From: Acidimicrobiia bacterium
GTDB lineage: Bacteria > Actinomycetota > Acidimicrobiia > Acidimicrobiales > Aldehydirespiratoraceae
NCBI GenBank assembly: GCA_022821685.1
Contig: JAJEDD010000045.1
Location: 1-64,000 of the forward strand
DNA: 64,000 nucleotides
Direction: 5' to 3'
Under the pieces are notes generated by a model. It searched no databases and had not been told where the DNA came from. It saw only the letters and a program-made list of their open reading frames with translations. The position numbers and the translations under genes were made by a program. Every line of letters starts with the position of its first letter. Positions within the stretch are counted from its first letter, which is position 1. Of the stretch, positions 46,085-56,767 are shown one piece after another.

Positions 46085-46327
46085 GTGACGCTTGATGCCC
46101 GGCTGCTGGAGATTCTCGCCTGCCCTAGCGACAAGGGCCCCCTGCTCTATTTCGCCGACGAGGAGAGCCTGTACAACCCTCGGCTGCGTCTCCGCTACCG
46201 GGTGGACGACGGGATCCCGGTGATGCTGACCGACGAGGCCGAATCGACCGACGACGCCGAGCACGAGCGCCTAACCGCCAAAGCGGAGGCCGACGGAATC
46301 GTCCCCACCTTCGAGCCAGCCGGCTGA
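46085..46327 (+). CDS. Trm112-like/UPF0434 small protein
   Basis: An 80-residue protein. LDARLLEILACPSDKGPLLY and YRVDDGIPVMLTDEAE match the Trm112p-like/YcaR fold. The usual first Cys pair is reduced (ACPSDKG keeps one Cys), so zinc binding is doubtful. GTG 46085 has GGAGG eight bases upstream. In actinobacteria a gene of this kind often sits between phosphomannomutase and the isomerase. Its partner is unknown. Confidence 0.8.
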   Translation: MTLDARLLEILACPSDKGPLLYFADEESLYNPRLRLRYRVDDGIPVMLTDEAESTDDAEHERLTAKAEADGIVPTFEPAG

Positions 46328-46410
46328 GCGCGACTGCAGGGCTATGGGCATCGACCAACTGTCTGGACCAAGCGGGCGACCGCGTCGCAGATCGAGCGCG
46401 GCGGCGTGCC

Positions 46411-47502
46411 ATGGCCGCTGACGACCTGTTCGAGGCGCTTCGGCACCTGCCGGATCAAGTGCGCGATGCCGCGGTGGCCGCCGCCGAGGTGGAGGGCCTG
46501 CCCGGCCCCGGCGAGATCACCGAAGTGGTGATCGTGGGGGGCGGCAGCGGCGGGGTGGCCGGCGACGTGGCCGAGTCGGTGGCGCAGCTCCGGGGCTCGG
46601 TGCCGGTGCTGGCCACCGGCGGCGTCAGCCCGGCCTGGCTCTCGGAGTCGTCGCTGGTGGTGGCGGTCTCTCAGTCCGGCGACGACCAGCCGACAGTGGC
46701 CGCAGCCCGCGTCGCCGCGGCCGGCGGCGCCCGGATGGTGGCCGTCACCTCCGGCGGAGAGTTGAGCGCCCTGTGCGCCGACCGGGGAGTCCCTGTGGCC
46801 CGGGTCGGCCCTTCCGCCGGCCCGGCCTCGGGCCTGGGCGTGGTGATCGTGCCGGTGCTGGTGCTGCTGGAGCGCGTCGGCGTGCTCGAGGGCATGAACA
46901 GCCTCATCTCCGAGGGCGCGGCGCAGATCGAGGCCCGCCGCCGCCTCATCGATGCCGATCCCGGCCCGGTGCAGGCCCTGGCCGAAGCGGTGGCAGGGCG
47001 AATGGCGGTGGTCTGCGGCGCCGGGGGAGTGGGCAAACACGCCGCCCGGCGCTGGGTCAACCGCCTCGACCGGATCGGCGGGGTGCCTGCGGTGCGGCGC
47101 AACCTTCCCGCCGACGAGGCCGAGGCCGCGTCCTGGGCCACGCTGGCCCGCCGGATCCCCGCCGGGGTGGCCACCGTCGTGCTGCGCCACGACTTCGAGC
47201 CGCCGGGGCTCGGCGCCCGCATCGACCTGCTCGGAGGCCGAGCCAATAGGCGAGCCAGTTCGGCCCATACGGGCGAGGCCGTGGCCCGAGCGGCCCGTGA
47301 GCGCAGCGAACAAGAGCGGGAAAGACCCCGTGGCGACGCGACCGGCTCTCACCAATTTGCGCGCCCTCTCGGAGGCCGAGCGGCAACCACCGTGCGCGAG
47401 GTGCGGGCCGCCGGCGAGGGTCCCCTGGCGCAGATGCTCGACCTGGTGCTGATCGGCGATGCAGTGGCCGAGTTGGCCGCCCGCCCGACCGGCGACCGCT
47501 AG
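46411..47502 (+). CDS. SIS-domain phosphoglucose/phosphomannose isomerase-like with in-frame repeat
   Basis: A 363-residue protein. Two SIS subdomains are visible: [18 protein letters not shown] and [14 protein letters not shown] in the first, [20 protein letters not shown] and a conserved ending [20 protein letters not shown] in the second. The second half matches the bifunctional PGI/PMI family of archaea and actinobacteria (Rv3256c-like). Residues about 274-325 ([20 protein letters not shown]) are repeat copy G, inserted between the GARIDLL strand and the final helix. Without it the length would be about 312. It would link fructose-6-P to mannose-6-P, feeding manB. Whether the insertion tolerates activity is unknown. 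Confidence 0.82.
   Translation: MAADDLFEALRHLPDQVRDAAVAAAEVEGLPGPGEITEVVIVGGGSGGVAGDVAESVAQLRGSVPVLATGGVSPAWLSESSLVVAVSQSGDDQPTVAAARVAAAGGARMVAVTSGGELSALCADRGVPVARVGPSAGPASGLGVVIVPVLVLLERVGVLEGMNSLISEGAAQIEARRRLIDADPGPVQALAEAVAGRMAVVCGAGGVGKHAARRWVNRLDRIGGVPAVRRNLPADEAEAASWATLARRIPAGVATVVLRHDFEPPGLGARIDLLGGRANRRASSAHTGEAVARAARERSEQERERPRGDATGSHQFARPLGGRAATTVREVRAAGEGPLAQMLDLVLIGDAVAELAARPTGDR
47232..47383 (+). repeat. Dispersed palindromic element, copy G (in frame in isomerase gene)
   Basis: CGGAGGCCGAGCCAATAGGC through the standard core to CTCTCACCAATTTGCGCGCC, followed at once by another left-end fragment (GGAGGCCGAGCGG). Both inverted ends are present. GGTGAG is GGCGAG, which removes an in-frame TGA, as in copy F. 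Confidence 0.93.
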
Positions 47503-47506
47503 AGAC

Positions 47507-48931
<1,425 letters not shown>

Positions 48932-49102
48932 TGACAAGGAGCGCCGCCCCGCCGGGCCACAACCCAGAACGACCGAGGAACCAAGACCTCTACCATCACC
49001 CGGGAACACCGCCATGGTCATCGCCGCCGCTGCGGTGGCTCCGGTGGTTGTCTCGTAGGACCATCGGGACGTGCGGAGTCAACCGATACGTGGGCTGGCC
49101 GT

Positions 49103-49834
49103 GTGAGTAGGGAAGCTCCGACCGGAGCGGACTGGATTGTGTACGTCGATGGGTTGAATTTCTATGCGGCGGCACGCGACCGTCCGGAAACGAAGTGGAT
49201 CGACTTCAGAGCCTTGGCCGATCGCCTCGTCCCCAGCGGCGGCAGCGTGAGCAAGGTGAGGTACTTCACGTCTCAGATCTCGGCGAAGGCCTCAGAGGAC
49301 CCGGACGCGCCGCGGCGCCAGCGTGTGTTCATCAGGGCGGTCCGGGCGACCGGCGTCGAAGTGCTGGAGGGCAAGTTCAAGGTTCCCGACGGTTGGCGAG
49401 CAATCTCATCGAGGGGGAACTGGCAGGACCGGTTCCGTCCGCCGTTGCCGTCAGGGTTGCTCAACGGCTACGGCGCCCACTTCGCGACTCACCTGTCGCG
49501 GCCGTGGAAGGCTCTTGTCGAGCTACCGCAGGAGAAGTTCACGGATGTCGCGATCGCATCGCATCTGCTGCGCGACTACTACCGGGGTGCTTGTGGCTGT
49601 GCGCTCGTCGTGTCGAACGACTCGGATCTTCGCCCTGCGATCGAAGCCGCTGTCGAAGATGGGCACCATGTCGGCGTGTTCAGCCCAATGGGGACGGTCT
49701 CGCGTGATTTGGCGAGGGTAGCGTCATGGGCGAAGTCAATTCGTCCTGAGCTGTTCCTGAAGTGCCAGATGCCCGATGAGGTCCGGGTGCCGGGGTCACC
49801 CCGCACTCTGAGCCGACCAGCGTCGTGGAAATGA
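49103..49834 (+). CDS. NYN-domain (LabA/DUF88-like) putative ribonuclease
   Basis: A 243-residue PIN-like protein. The first catalytic Asp is in WIVYVDGLNFYAAA (residues 11-24) and the later acidic site is VVSNDSDLRPAIEAA (about 171-185). Between them is YFTSQISAKASEDPD, where the N-terminal strand-helix pattern of NYN nucleases continues. Codon use is visibly less GC-extreme than in its neighbours. The gene stands alone between sahH and the importer operon and ends in a perfect hairpin terminator, which suggests independent acquisition. The RNA target is unknown; PIN/NYN nucleases occur in RNA decay and in phage defence. Confidence 0.82.
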   Translation: MSREAPTGADWIVYVDGLNFYAAARDRPETKWIDFRALADRLVPSGGSVSKVRYFTSQISAKASEDPDAPRRQRVFIRAVRATGVEVLEGKFKVPDGWRAISSRGNWQDRFRPPLPSGLLNGYGAHFATHLSRPWKALVELPQEKFTDVAIASHLLRDYYRGACGCALVVSNDSDLRPAIEAAVEDGHHVGVFSPMGTVSRDLARVASWAKSIRPELFLKCQMPDEVRVPGSPRTLSRPASWK

Positions 49835-49836
49835 CA

Positions 49837-49861
49837 GGGGCCCCTCGCAAGGAGGGGCCCC
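49837..49861 (+). terminator. Perfect 10-bp hairpin terminator after the NYN gene
   Basis: GGGGCCCCTC, a five-base loop (GCAAG) and GAGGGGCCCC form a perfect stem two bases after the NYN stop codon. No strong U-run follows. Bases 49862-50034 up to the permease stop show nothing else that I can name. Confidence 0.75.
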
Positions 49862-50034
49862 GGGTCCTGAGCGGCGAAGCACTCAGGGTGTTATGTCCTG
49901 ATCATATTGGCAGGGTGTGACGAGCACATGGTCGATACCTGCTTGCCCCGCCGGTCCGGTGCGGCAACAAGACTCCATCGCTATCCCGCCACTTCGACAC
50001 CATGGAGGCCGTCTGTGCCGCCACGAGGGCTACC

Positions 50035-50952
50035 TCAATAGTCCGGCTCTCTCAGCTCTGCGTAGCCCGCTTCGGCCTCCAGGGAGCGGCGGCGCCAGAG
50101 CCCGCCCAGCCAAACGGCGAAGATTGTGAGCACGAAGGGGATCATCAACACGAATTCCCGCGGCACCCGCTCGGTGATGTTGATCTGCGACTGGATGCCG
50201 ATGGCGTCGGCGAACCCGAAGAACAACCCGGCGAAGGCTGCGCCGATGGGATGCCAGGCCCCGAAGATCACCGCCACGAAAGCGATGAACCCTCGACCGT
50301 TGGTCATGTTCTCGGTGAAGTTGTGCAGCGCCCCGACCGACAATTCCGCGCCGCCCAGAGCGCACAGCGCTCCGGCGATCAGCAGCGCCTGGAGCCTCAT
50401 GATTGACGGATTCACACCGGCGGTGCGGGCTGCGAACGGGTACTCGCCGGCCGCGGCGAGGCGCAGCCCGAAACGGCTCCGCCGCAGCACGACCCATGCG
50501 GCCAGCACTATCAGCGGTGTGATCCACACCAGGATCGAGTGCTCCGAGACGATGACGCCCGGACCCGACGTGATCCCGCTCACGGGTCGGGGCAGCACCA
50601 CGTCGGTGAACAGGGAGCCGCGCCGGTCGAAGATGGCTCCGAGCGCGAAGGCGGTGCCCCCGAGGCCGATGGACGTGAGCCCCAGCCCGGCGATGATGAC
50701 GTTGGCGCCGAGGGGCCCGATCACCCACCAGTACACCGCGGAGAGGGCCATGCACACGCCGATGGCTGCGAGGATCCCGAGCTCCACCGATCCGGTGGCC
50801 TCGGCGACGGCCACGGTTGTGAATGCACCGGTGATCATCAGCCCCTCGAGTCCCAGGTGGAAGATCCCGGCCCGGAAGGCGAAGACGCCTGCCGTTGCGA
50901 CCAGCACGAGCGGGGTGGCCGAGCGAAGGGTGGTGGCCAGGATCTGTTCCAT
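50035..50952 (-). CDS. ABC importer permease 2 (BMP/nucleoside type)
   Basis: A 305-residue permease of the branched-chain amino acid/ribose superfamily, with about eight to nine membrane segments. It has ATPLVLVATAGVFAFRAGIF, HLGLEGLMITGAF and PLGANVIIAGLGLTSIGLG near the start. This is the second (shorter) permease found with BMP lipoproteins (YufQ/NupQ type). Its ATG overlaps the stop of the first permease (TGATG). It is the last gene of the four-gene importer operon. Confidence 0.9.
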   Translation of the reverse strand: MEQILATTLRSATPLVLVATAGVFAFRAGIFHLGLEGLMITGAFTTVAVAEATGSVELGILAAIGVCMALSAVYWWVIGPLGANVIIAGLGLTSIGLGGTAFALGAIFDRRGSLFTDVVLPRPVSGITSGPGVIVSEHSILVWITPLIVLAAWVVLRRSRFGLRLAAAGEYPFAARTAGVNPSIMRLQALLIAGALCALGGAELSVGALHNFTENMTNGRGFIAFVAVIFGAWHPIGAAFAGLFFGFADAIGIQSQINITERVPREFVLMIPFVLTIFAVWLGGLWRRRSLEAEAGYAELREPDY

Positions 50953-51998
50953 CAGCCTGTCGGAGCCTCAGAGGCGGGTCCTGCCCGGCGCAGGCGCACC
51001 GCCCGGAACTTGACGGTCACCAGGAAGGCCACCATGCCGTGCAGCAGCACCAGGGCGGGCGGCGGGAGGTCCGTCACGATCGGCAGGAACAGGATGGCCG
51101 ACTGCAAGCCGCCGAAGAAGACTGCGGCCACGACCGTGCCTCCGACGCTCAGCAGGCCGACGAGCGCCACGACGACGGCCGTGAAGCCAACCTCGGGGGA
51201 GAAGCCTGTGACCAGCCGCCCCGCGGGGCCGTAGAGCTCCACCGCGCCGGCGAGGCCGGCCAGCGCCCCGGACAGCGCGAAGTTGACGAGGCCCACCCGG
51301 CGCACGTCTACTCCCTGCCACCGGGCCATCGTGGGGTTCCGGCCCACCAGGGTCATGGCCAGCCCGAATCGGGTGCGCTCCAGCAGCAGCCAGACCAGCA
51401 CGGCGACGCCGCCGACCAGCAGCAGGACGGTGGCTGAGACGCCGGAGCCGTCGGTGATGCGGAACGCCTCGGGAATGCGCTCACTGGCCGCCGTCTGGCC
51501 GGTGCCCGACGGGTTGCGCAAGGGTCCGGCGGTCAGGTACTGGAGCACCAGCGCGCCGATGAAGCTCATCATCAGCGTGGTCAGCACCTCGTCGGTGCCG
51601 AAGCGCACCCGCAGGTAGCCGGGGAGCAGCGACCAGGCCAGCCCGGCGACGACGGCCGCCAGCGTCCCGCACAGGACCACCAGCGGCGCCGGACCGTCGC
51701 TCCATCGCAGCGAGACTGCCAGGGCGCAGCAGGCGCCCACGTAGAACTGCCCCTGCCCGCCGATGTTGAAGAACCCCGCCCGGAAGCCGATCACCACTCC
51801 CATGCCGATCAGCAGCAGTGGGATCGCCCACCGGATCGATGAGGTCGCTGCGCCCGTCGCGGTCATCGACCCCTGGATGACGCCGGAGAAGATGTCGCCC
51901 ACGCGGTAGCCGCTGCCCCACAGGATCAGCGCGGTCAGCAGGAACGAGACACCGACCAGCAGGATGGTGGACGCCACCCGTTGCAGGCCGCCGGTCAC
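50952..51998 (-). CDS. ABC importer permease 1 (BMP/nucleoside type)
   Basis: A 348-residue permease (YufP/NupP type) with about nine membrane segments. It has AIPLLLIGMGVVIGFRAGFF, NIGGQGQFYVGA and FGTDEVLTTLMMSFIGALVL. The GTG start at 51998 overlaps the ATPase stop (GTGA). With the shorter permease it forms the channel of a BMP-type importer. Confidence 0.9.
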   Translation of the reverse strand: MTGGLQRVASTILLVGVSFLLTALILWGSGYRVGDIFSGVIQGSMTATGAATSSIRWAIPLLLIGMGVVIGFRAGFFNIGGQGQFYVGACCALAVSLRWSDGPAPLVVLCGTLAAVVAGLAWSLLPGYLRVRFGTDEVLTTLMMSFIGALVLQYLTAGPLRNPSGTGQTAASERIPEAFRITDGSGVSATVLLLVGGVAVLVWLLLERTRFGLAMTLVGRNPTMARWQGVDVRRVGLVNFALSGALAGLAGAVELYGPAGRLVTGFSPEVGFTAVVVALVGLLSVGGTVVAAVFFGGLQSAILFLPIVTDLPPPALVLLHGMVAFLVTVKFRAVRLRRAGPASEAPTG

Positions 51999-53548
51999 CG
52001 TCGTGCCCCCGTCATGGCGTCCCCCACAGCGCGCCGGTCGTAGGGGGCTTCGAAACCGGCCACGATGCGCCCGCCGTAGATCACGAGCACGCGGTCGGAG
52101 AGCTCGAACAGCTCGTCGAGGTCGGACGACACCAGCAGGACGCCCGCCCCCGCGTCCCGCAGTCCTCGCAGGGAGCGACGCACGAAGCTGGTGGCCGAGA
52201 AGTCCAGGCCGCGGGTGGGCTGCGCGGCCACGAGCACCTGCAGTCCCGGCGCCAGCTCACGCGACAGGATCAGGCGCTGCACGTTGCCGCCGGAGAGGCT
52301 CTCGGCTGGCTGGGTGACCGCGTCATAGCGGACCCTCCATTGGTCCATCTCGGTGGCTGCCTTCCGCTTGTACTGGCGCAGGGAGATCAGCGGGAGTCGT
52401 CGACGGCGCCGTCCGATGAGGCGCAGCGCTGACTGGTTCAACCAGAGAGGTGCACGGCGGCTGATCCCCTCGCTGTTGCGGTCGAAGGGCACTAGGCGCA
52501 GCCCTCGCAGCCGTCTCCGGGCGGGAGGAGCACGGGTCACGTCGGTTCCGCCCAGGAGCACAGAGCCCTCGGTCACGGCGTTCAGGCCGGCGATGACCGA
52601 GACGAGACTCCGCTGCCCGTTGCCCTCCACTCCGGCGATGCCCACTATCTCGTGAGCTTCGACGCTGAGGTCGATGCTGCCCAGGCCGGGCTCGAACGCC
52701 GATGCCCGGCTCGAGACCCGCGCCAGCTCCAGCAGCGTCTGCTGCTCGGTGCCTGGGGCTGCTTCCACGCCGACGGCGCGGTCCGCCTGAGACGCCGGCC
52801 CGACGATGGCGTCGCTGAGCCGGCCCTGGGACACCTCGGACATCTCGCTCGGGCCCAGGACCAGCTCGCCGTCGCGCAGCACGCTCACCGTGTCGGCCAC
52901 CGCAGCCACCTCCCGCAGCTTGTGCAACACGACGAGGATCGTGACCCCGTCTTCGCGAAGGCGTCGCAGGCGCTCGAACAGAGCGTCGATGGCCGCCGGT
53001 GTAAGCAGGGCGGTGGGCTCGTCCAGCATCAGAATCCGCGCCTCGGCCGCCATTGCCCGCACGATCTCCAAGGACTGGCGGGTCTCGACGGGGAGATCCC
53101 GGATGCGGGTCGACAGCACAGCCTCACCGCCGATCTCGGCCACATCGTCCCGCCAGCGCCCGTGCAGTTCGGCCCGCCGGTAGACCGGACGGCCTCCCGG
53201 TCGAGCGGCGGTCAGCTCCAGAGCCTCCGCGACCGTGAAGGACGGCGGCAATGAGAAGTGCTGGTGCACCATCGCGAGTCCTGCGGCTTGGGCGGCTCGC
53301 ACGTCGCCTGGGGGTATCTCGCGGCCTGCGATGTGCACATCGCCCGTGTCGGCGGGCTGGAGGCCGCCCAGCACCTTTGCCAGGGTGGTCTTGCCCGCCC
53401 CGTTCTGGCCGACCAGGGCGTGGATCTGCCCCGGGGCGAGATCGAGGCTGACCCGGTGAAGAGCCCGGACGCTGCCGAAGGACACGCCGAGCGATCGGCA
53501 GCGAACCGCCGGGACTCCGGCCGATGCCGGACTGCTCGGCACCGTCAT
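51995..53548 (-). CDS. ABC importer ATPase with two ATP-binding cassettes
   Basis: A 517-residue protein with two cassettes. The first has GQNGAGKTTLAKVLGG (Walker A), a degenerate signature (PVETRQSLEIVRAM) and LMLDEPTALL. The second has GVEGNGQRSL in place of a normal Walker A lysine region, a good signature ESLSGGNVQRLILSREL and AAQPTRGLD. This pairing of one intact and one atypical site is normal for RbsA/MglA/YufO-type ATPases. ATG 53548 lies 19 bases after the lipoprotein gene. It energises uptake of an unknown, probably nucleoside- or heterocycle-like, solute. Confidence 0.92.
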   Translation of the reverse strand: MTVPSSPASAGVPAVRCRSLGVSFGSVRALHRVSLDLAPGQIHALVGQNGAGKTTLAKVLGGLQPADTGDVHIAGREIPPGDVRAAQAAGLAMVHQHFSLPPSFTVAEALELTAARPGGRPVYRRAELHGRWRDDVAEIGGEAVLSTRIRDLPVETRQSLEIVRAMAAEARILMLDEPTALLTPAAIDALFERLRRLREDGVTILVVLHKLREVAAVADTVSVLRDGELVLGPSEMSEVSQGRLSDAIVGPASQADRAVGVEAAPGTEQQTLLELARVSSRASAFEPGLGSIDLSVEAHEIVGIAGVEGNGQRSLVSVIAGLNAVTEGSVLLGGTDVTRAPPARRRLRGLRLVPFDRNSEGISRRAPLWLNQSALRLIGRRRRRLPLISLRQYKRKAATEMDQWRVRYDAVTQPAESLSGGNVQRLILSRELAPGLQVLVAAQPTRGLDFSATSFVRRSLRGLRDAGAGVLLVSSDLDELFELSDRVLVIYGGRIVAGFEAPYDRRAVGDAMTGARR

Positions 53549-53567
53549 CGGTGCGAGATTATCGGTC

Positions 53568-54710
53568 TCAGAGTTCGGGATCGAAGGGAACCTCGAGAGA
53601 CCCGTCCTTGATCTGCGAGCGGGCGGCATCGATCTCGGCGAGAGTGGCGTTGATGATCTCCACCATCTCCGCCGGGCCGTTAGCCAGGAACTCGGGGTTG
53701 ACCACTAGGTCCACCCCGCCCTCGGCCACCCCGGCGCCGACGTAACCGGGCGTGTAGTCGTCGCTCAGGGCGTGCCCGACCTGGGCGTGAAGGAGCTCAG
53801 CCCAGTACAGCAGAACTCCTCCGATCACGGCCGGGCTGTCGAAGTAGTTCACCGAGCCGCCGATCACGTAGCCGCCCTTCTCCTCCGCGGACTGGATGAC
53901 GCCGAGGTCGGTGGCCGCCGCGTCGGTCATGATGATGTCCACGCCGCCGTCGTACAGCGCCGCGCCGAGTTCCCGGCCCTTGGCGGGATCCTCGAAGGAG
54001 TCGGCGAAGGCGGCCTCTCCCGTGATGGCGGGGTTCTTGGCCTGGGCCGCCGCCACGAAGGCGTTGTAGTCGGCGTTCAGCGGTGGGATCGACACGCCGC
54101 CCACGAATCCGACCTTGCCGGTGGTGTTCAGCGCGCCGGCCAGGATGCCGGCCAGATAGGTGCCCTTGTAGTAGTCGAATCCGATGGAGACGAGGTTGTC
54201 GATGCCTCCCTCGAAGCCGAAGATGTGGATCCACCGGGTGTCGGGGAAGTCCGGGGCCACCGCGACGACGGCGTCCTGCATGGGCGGGAAGGTCACTGCG
54301 ACGATGTCGGTGCCCTGGTTGGCGAGGTTCCGGAGGGTGGTCTCGAAGGTCGACGGATCGGTCGCCTCGATGAATGTGATGTCCGCGCCATAGTCCTGCT
54401 CCACCATCTCGAGACCCCTCACGAGGTCGTCGATCGGCCCCAGGTCGCCCGCCCTCTGGTTCGCCACCAGGGCGACCGACAGCGCCTCGGCCGGTTCGGG
54501 CTCTTCGGCGGGCTCGGGCTCTTCGGCCGGTTCGGGCTCCTCGGCCGGCGCCGGTTCCTCGGCCGGTTCCGGATCGACCGCGTCGGCAGACGGCGCCTCG
54601 GTCGGTGAGGGCGCCGGCGCGGCGGTGTCCCCGTCGTCGTCGGCTCCGCAGCCGGCGGCCAGAAGGGCGCCGGCCAGCAGAATGGCTGAGAGAATGCGTC
54701 GGCTTCGCAT
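53568..54710 (-). CDS. BMP-family substrate-binding lipoprotein
   Basis: A 380-residue protein. Its lipoprotein signal ends in the lipobox LLAAGC (Cys about 20). A spacer with repeated EPEPAEE units (about 45-75) follows, then a BMP (PF02608) domain: VALVANQRAGDLGPIDDLVR, FGFEGGIDNLVSIGFDYYKG, TYLAGILAGALNTTGKVGFV and VDIIMTDAAATDLGVIQSA. BMP proteins often bind purine nucleosides, though other ligands are known. ATG 54710 has a GGAGGA site five bases upstream, unlike most genes here. Its promoter overlaps the operator-like motif shared with the GMC operon. Confidence 0.93.
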   Translation of the reverse strand: MRSRRILSAILLAGALLAAGCGADDDGDTAAPAPSPTEAPSADAVDPEPAEEPAPAEEPEPAEEPEPAEEPEPAEALSVALVANQRAGDLGPIDDLVRGLEMVEQDYGADITFIEATDPSTFETTLRNLANQGTDIVAVTFPPMQDAVVAVAPDFPDTRWIHIFGFEGGIDNLVSIGFDYYKGTYLAGILAGALNTTGKVGFVGGVSIPPLNADYNAFVAAAQAKNPAITGEAAFADSFEDPAKGRELGAALYDGGVDIIMTDAAATDLGVIQSAEEKGGYVIGGSVNYFDSPAVIGGVLLYWAELLHAQVGHALSDDYTPGYVGAGVAEGGVDLVVNPEFLANGPAEMVEIINATLAEIDAARSQIKDGSLEVPFDPEL

Positions 54711-54740
54711 GGGAGTCCTCCCTGCTTGTGAGTTCATTAA

Positions 54741-54769
54741 AATATAGATCTTCAATAAATAGAAGTCAA
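54741..54769 (-). promoter_or_regulatory. Importer promoter with XRE-operator-like motif
   Basis: On the minus strand TTGACT (54769-54764), a 17-base spacer and TATATT (54746-54741) form a strong sigma-70-type promoter, giving a leader of about 25 bases with a Shine-Dalgarno. On the plus strand AATATAGATCTTCAATA (54741-54757) fills the -10 to -35 gap. It matches the motif at 58831-58847 at 14 of 17 positions, so binding there would block RNA polymerase. Confidence 0.7.
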
Positions 54770-54812
54770 TCGCAACTGCGGGCGGTTCGCCGCCCGGGTC
54801 TGCGGCGCCGGC

Positions 54813-55586
54813 TCAGCGGCCCTCCCAGCGCGGGGCGCGCTTCTCGCTGAAGGCGCGGACTCCCTCCTCACCGTCGGACGATGCCAGCACCTCCATCAGG
54901 GCCGGGAGGTTGGCCATGCGGGCGTCGGCCGCGGTCATGTGGGCGGTGCGGCGGACGATCTGCTTGATGGCCCGCAGCGATAGCGGCGCGCACGCCAGCA
55001 GGTTCTCCAGCCAGCGGTCGGTGGCGGCGTCAAGTTCGGAGGCGGGCACGACCTCGTTCAGCAGGCCCAGCGCGAGCGCCTCGGCCGCGCTGAACCGCCT
55101 GCCCGTCAGCAGGACCTCCATGGCCCACTTGGCCGGTAGCTGCCGGGCCAGCGACACGATTCCCCCGTCGAGCGGCAGGCGGCCGAGCCGGGGCTCCACG
55201 AAGCCCAGGACGGCGTCCTCCGACGCCACGGCCAGGTCGCATCCCACCACCAGCTCCAGGCCGCCTCCGAGGGCGTAGCCGTTGACCCGGGCCAGCACCG
55301 GCACATCCAGGGAGTCGCGCAGCGTCAGGTGGCCGAAGCCGTTCCTGCGGGCGTGCAGCCAGTAGTCGAGGCCGGTGGGGCCCTCGGCCCGCATGTCGTC
55401 GCCGGCGCAGAATGCCCGGTCGCCGGCCCCGGTGAGCACCACCACCCGCACCGAGCGGTCCGCCTCGATGGCCTCCCAGGCCCGCCTCAGCTCGTCCTGG
55501 TGGGACTGGTCGATGGCGTTGAGCCGCTCGGGGCGGTTGATCGTCACCCTGGCGACATGGTCGCTGACGACCAGATCGATGCTCAC
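54813..55586 (-). CDS. Enoyl-CoA hydratase/isomerase family protein
   Basis: A 257-residue crotonase. It has INRPERLNAIDQSHQDEL, GAGDRAFCAGDDMRAEG (oxyanion-hole Ala/Gly), NGYALGGGLELVVGCDLAVA and AMEVLLTGRRFSAAEALALG. The usual catalytic-loop PE motif reads VEPRLGRLPLDGG, so the exact reaction (hydration, isomerisation or hydrolysis) is open. GTG 55586 overlaps the CaiB stop (GTGA). With the CoA-transferase and FAD enzyme it probably degrades an acid as its CoA ester. Confidence 0.88.
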   Translation of the reverse strand: MSIDLVVSDHVARVTINRPERLNAIDQSHQDELRRAWEAIEADRSVRVVVLTGAGDRAFCAGDDMRAEGPTGLDYWLHARRNGFGHLTLRDSLDVPVLARVNGYALGGGLELVVGCDLAVASEDAVLGFVEPRLGRLPLDGGIVSLARQLPAKWAMEVLLTGRRFSAAEALALGLLNEVVPASELDAATDRWLENLLACAPLSLRAIKQIVRRTAHMTAADARMANLPALMEVLASSDGEEGVRAFSEKRAPRWEGR

Positions 55587-56767
55587 GCCATCACCCCGGC
55601 CGCGGTCAGCGCGCCGATGCGCTCGGGCGCGATCCCGTAGTCCGCCAGCGCCTCGGCCGCGCCCGCGCCCGGTGCCGGCGGCGGGCGGTGCACCGGAGCC
55701 GGCGCGTCGGGCAGGTGTACCGGCGACGCCACCGACCGCAGCGGGGCGCGGCCCGGGCGGGGCATCTCCACGATCATGGACGCCGTGTGCGGGTCCTCCA
55801 GCGCTTCGCCGAGGGTTCGCACCGGAGCGCATAGCACGTCCTGCGCCTCCAGCCGCTCGATCACCTCTGTCGAAGTGAACCCGCCGATGGCCGCGGCGAG
55901 CAGAGCCTGGAGGCGGGGCCGGTTGGCAGCCTGGTCGGCCATGGTGGCGAAGGAGGGGTCGGCCGAGAGGTCCTCGAGGTCCAGCGCCTCGCAGATGTCG
56001 CGCAGGGGGTTCGGCTTGAACGCCCCCACCAGAACGACCTCGCCGTCGGCCGCGGCGAACGTGCCCACGAGGGGCATTCGCGCCCAGTTGAGGGCGTCGC
56101 GGCCCATCAGCGCCATGGTGGCCTCCAGGACCTGCATGGCAAGGAGCGAGTCGTAGAGCGAGACCTCCACCCTCTGGCCCCGGCCGGTCCGGGTCCGCTG
56201 GAGCAGTGCCATCAGGATCCCTTGCACCATGTGCATGCCCGCGGTGTAGTCGGCCAGCGAGACGGGGTAGATGGCGGTCGGGTGGTCCGGATCGGCCTTG
56301 TGTGACATCGCCCCGGTTAGGGCCTGGGCAAGTATGTCCTGGCCGCCCTTGCGGGTGTAGACCCCGCCGGTGCCGAATCCGGTGCCCTGGGCGTAGACGA
56401 TGCCGGGATTGATCCCCGAGAGGCGCTCGTAGCCCAGGCCCAGCCGCTCCATCACCTCCGGCCGGTAGTTGTTGACCACCACGTCGGCCGCGGCGACGAG
56501 ATCGTCGATCAGGGTCAGACCCCGGGGGTCGCGGACATCGACGACGATGCTGCGCTTGTTGCGGTTCACGGCGCCGAAGGCCGGGTGCTCGGCACCGTCG
56601 GGGTCGTCGAGCGCCTGGCGGAAGATGTCGCCGCTGCCGGGGCGCTCGATCTTTAGCACGTCGGCGCCGTGGTCGGCCAGGAGCTGGGTGGCGACCGGGC
56701 CCATCAGGATCTGTGAGAAGTCCAGAACTCTGATCCCGGCCAGCGGTTGGGGAGCGGGACCGCTCAC
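55583..56767 (-). CDS. CaiB/BaiF CoA-transferase family III
   Basis: A 394-residue protein. It has LAGIRVLDFSQILMGPVATQ, HGADVLKIERPGSGD, NRNKRSIVVDVRDPRG, VVNNYRPEVMERLGLGYE and the catalytic-Asp region VEVSLYDSLLAM (Asp aligned with Asp169 of formyl-CoA transferase). It moves CoA between acids. GTG 56767 overlaps the FAD enzyme stop (GTGA), and the ECH start overlaps its own stop, so the three genes are tightly coupled. Confidence 0.92.
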   Translation of the reverse strand: MSGPAPQPLAGIRVLDFSQILMGPVATQLLADHGADVLKIERPGSGDIFRQALDDPDGAEHPAFGAVNRNKRSIVVDVRDPRGLTLIDDLVAAADVVVNNYRPEVMERLGLGYERLSGINPGIVYAQGTGFGTGGVYTRKGGQDILAQALTGAMSHKADPDHPTAIYPVSLADYTAGMHMVQGILMALLQRTRTGRGQRVEVSLYDSLLAMQVLEATMALMGRDALNWARMPLVGTFAAADGEVVLVGAFKPNPLRDICEALDLEDLSADPSFATMADQAANRPRLQALLAAAIGGFTSTEVIERLEAQDVLCAPVRTLGEALEDPHTASMIVEMPRPGRAPLRSVASPVHLPDAPAPVHRPPPAPGAGAAEALADYGIAPERIGALTAAGVMA

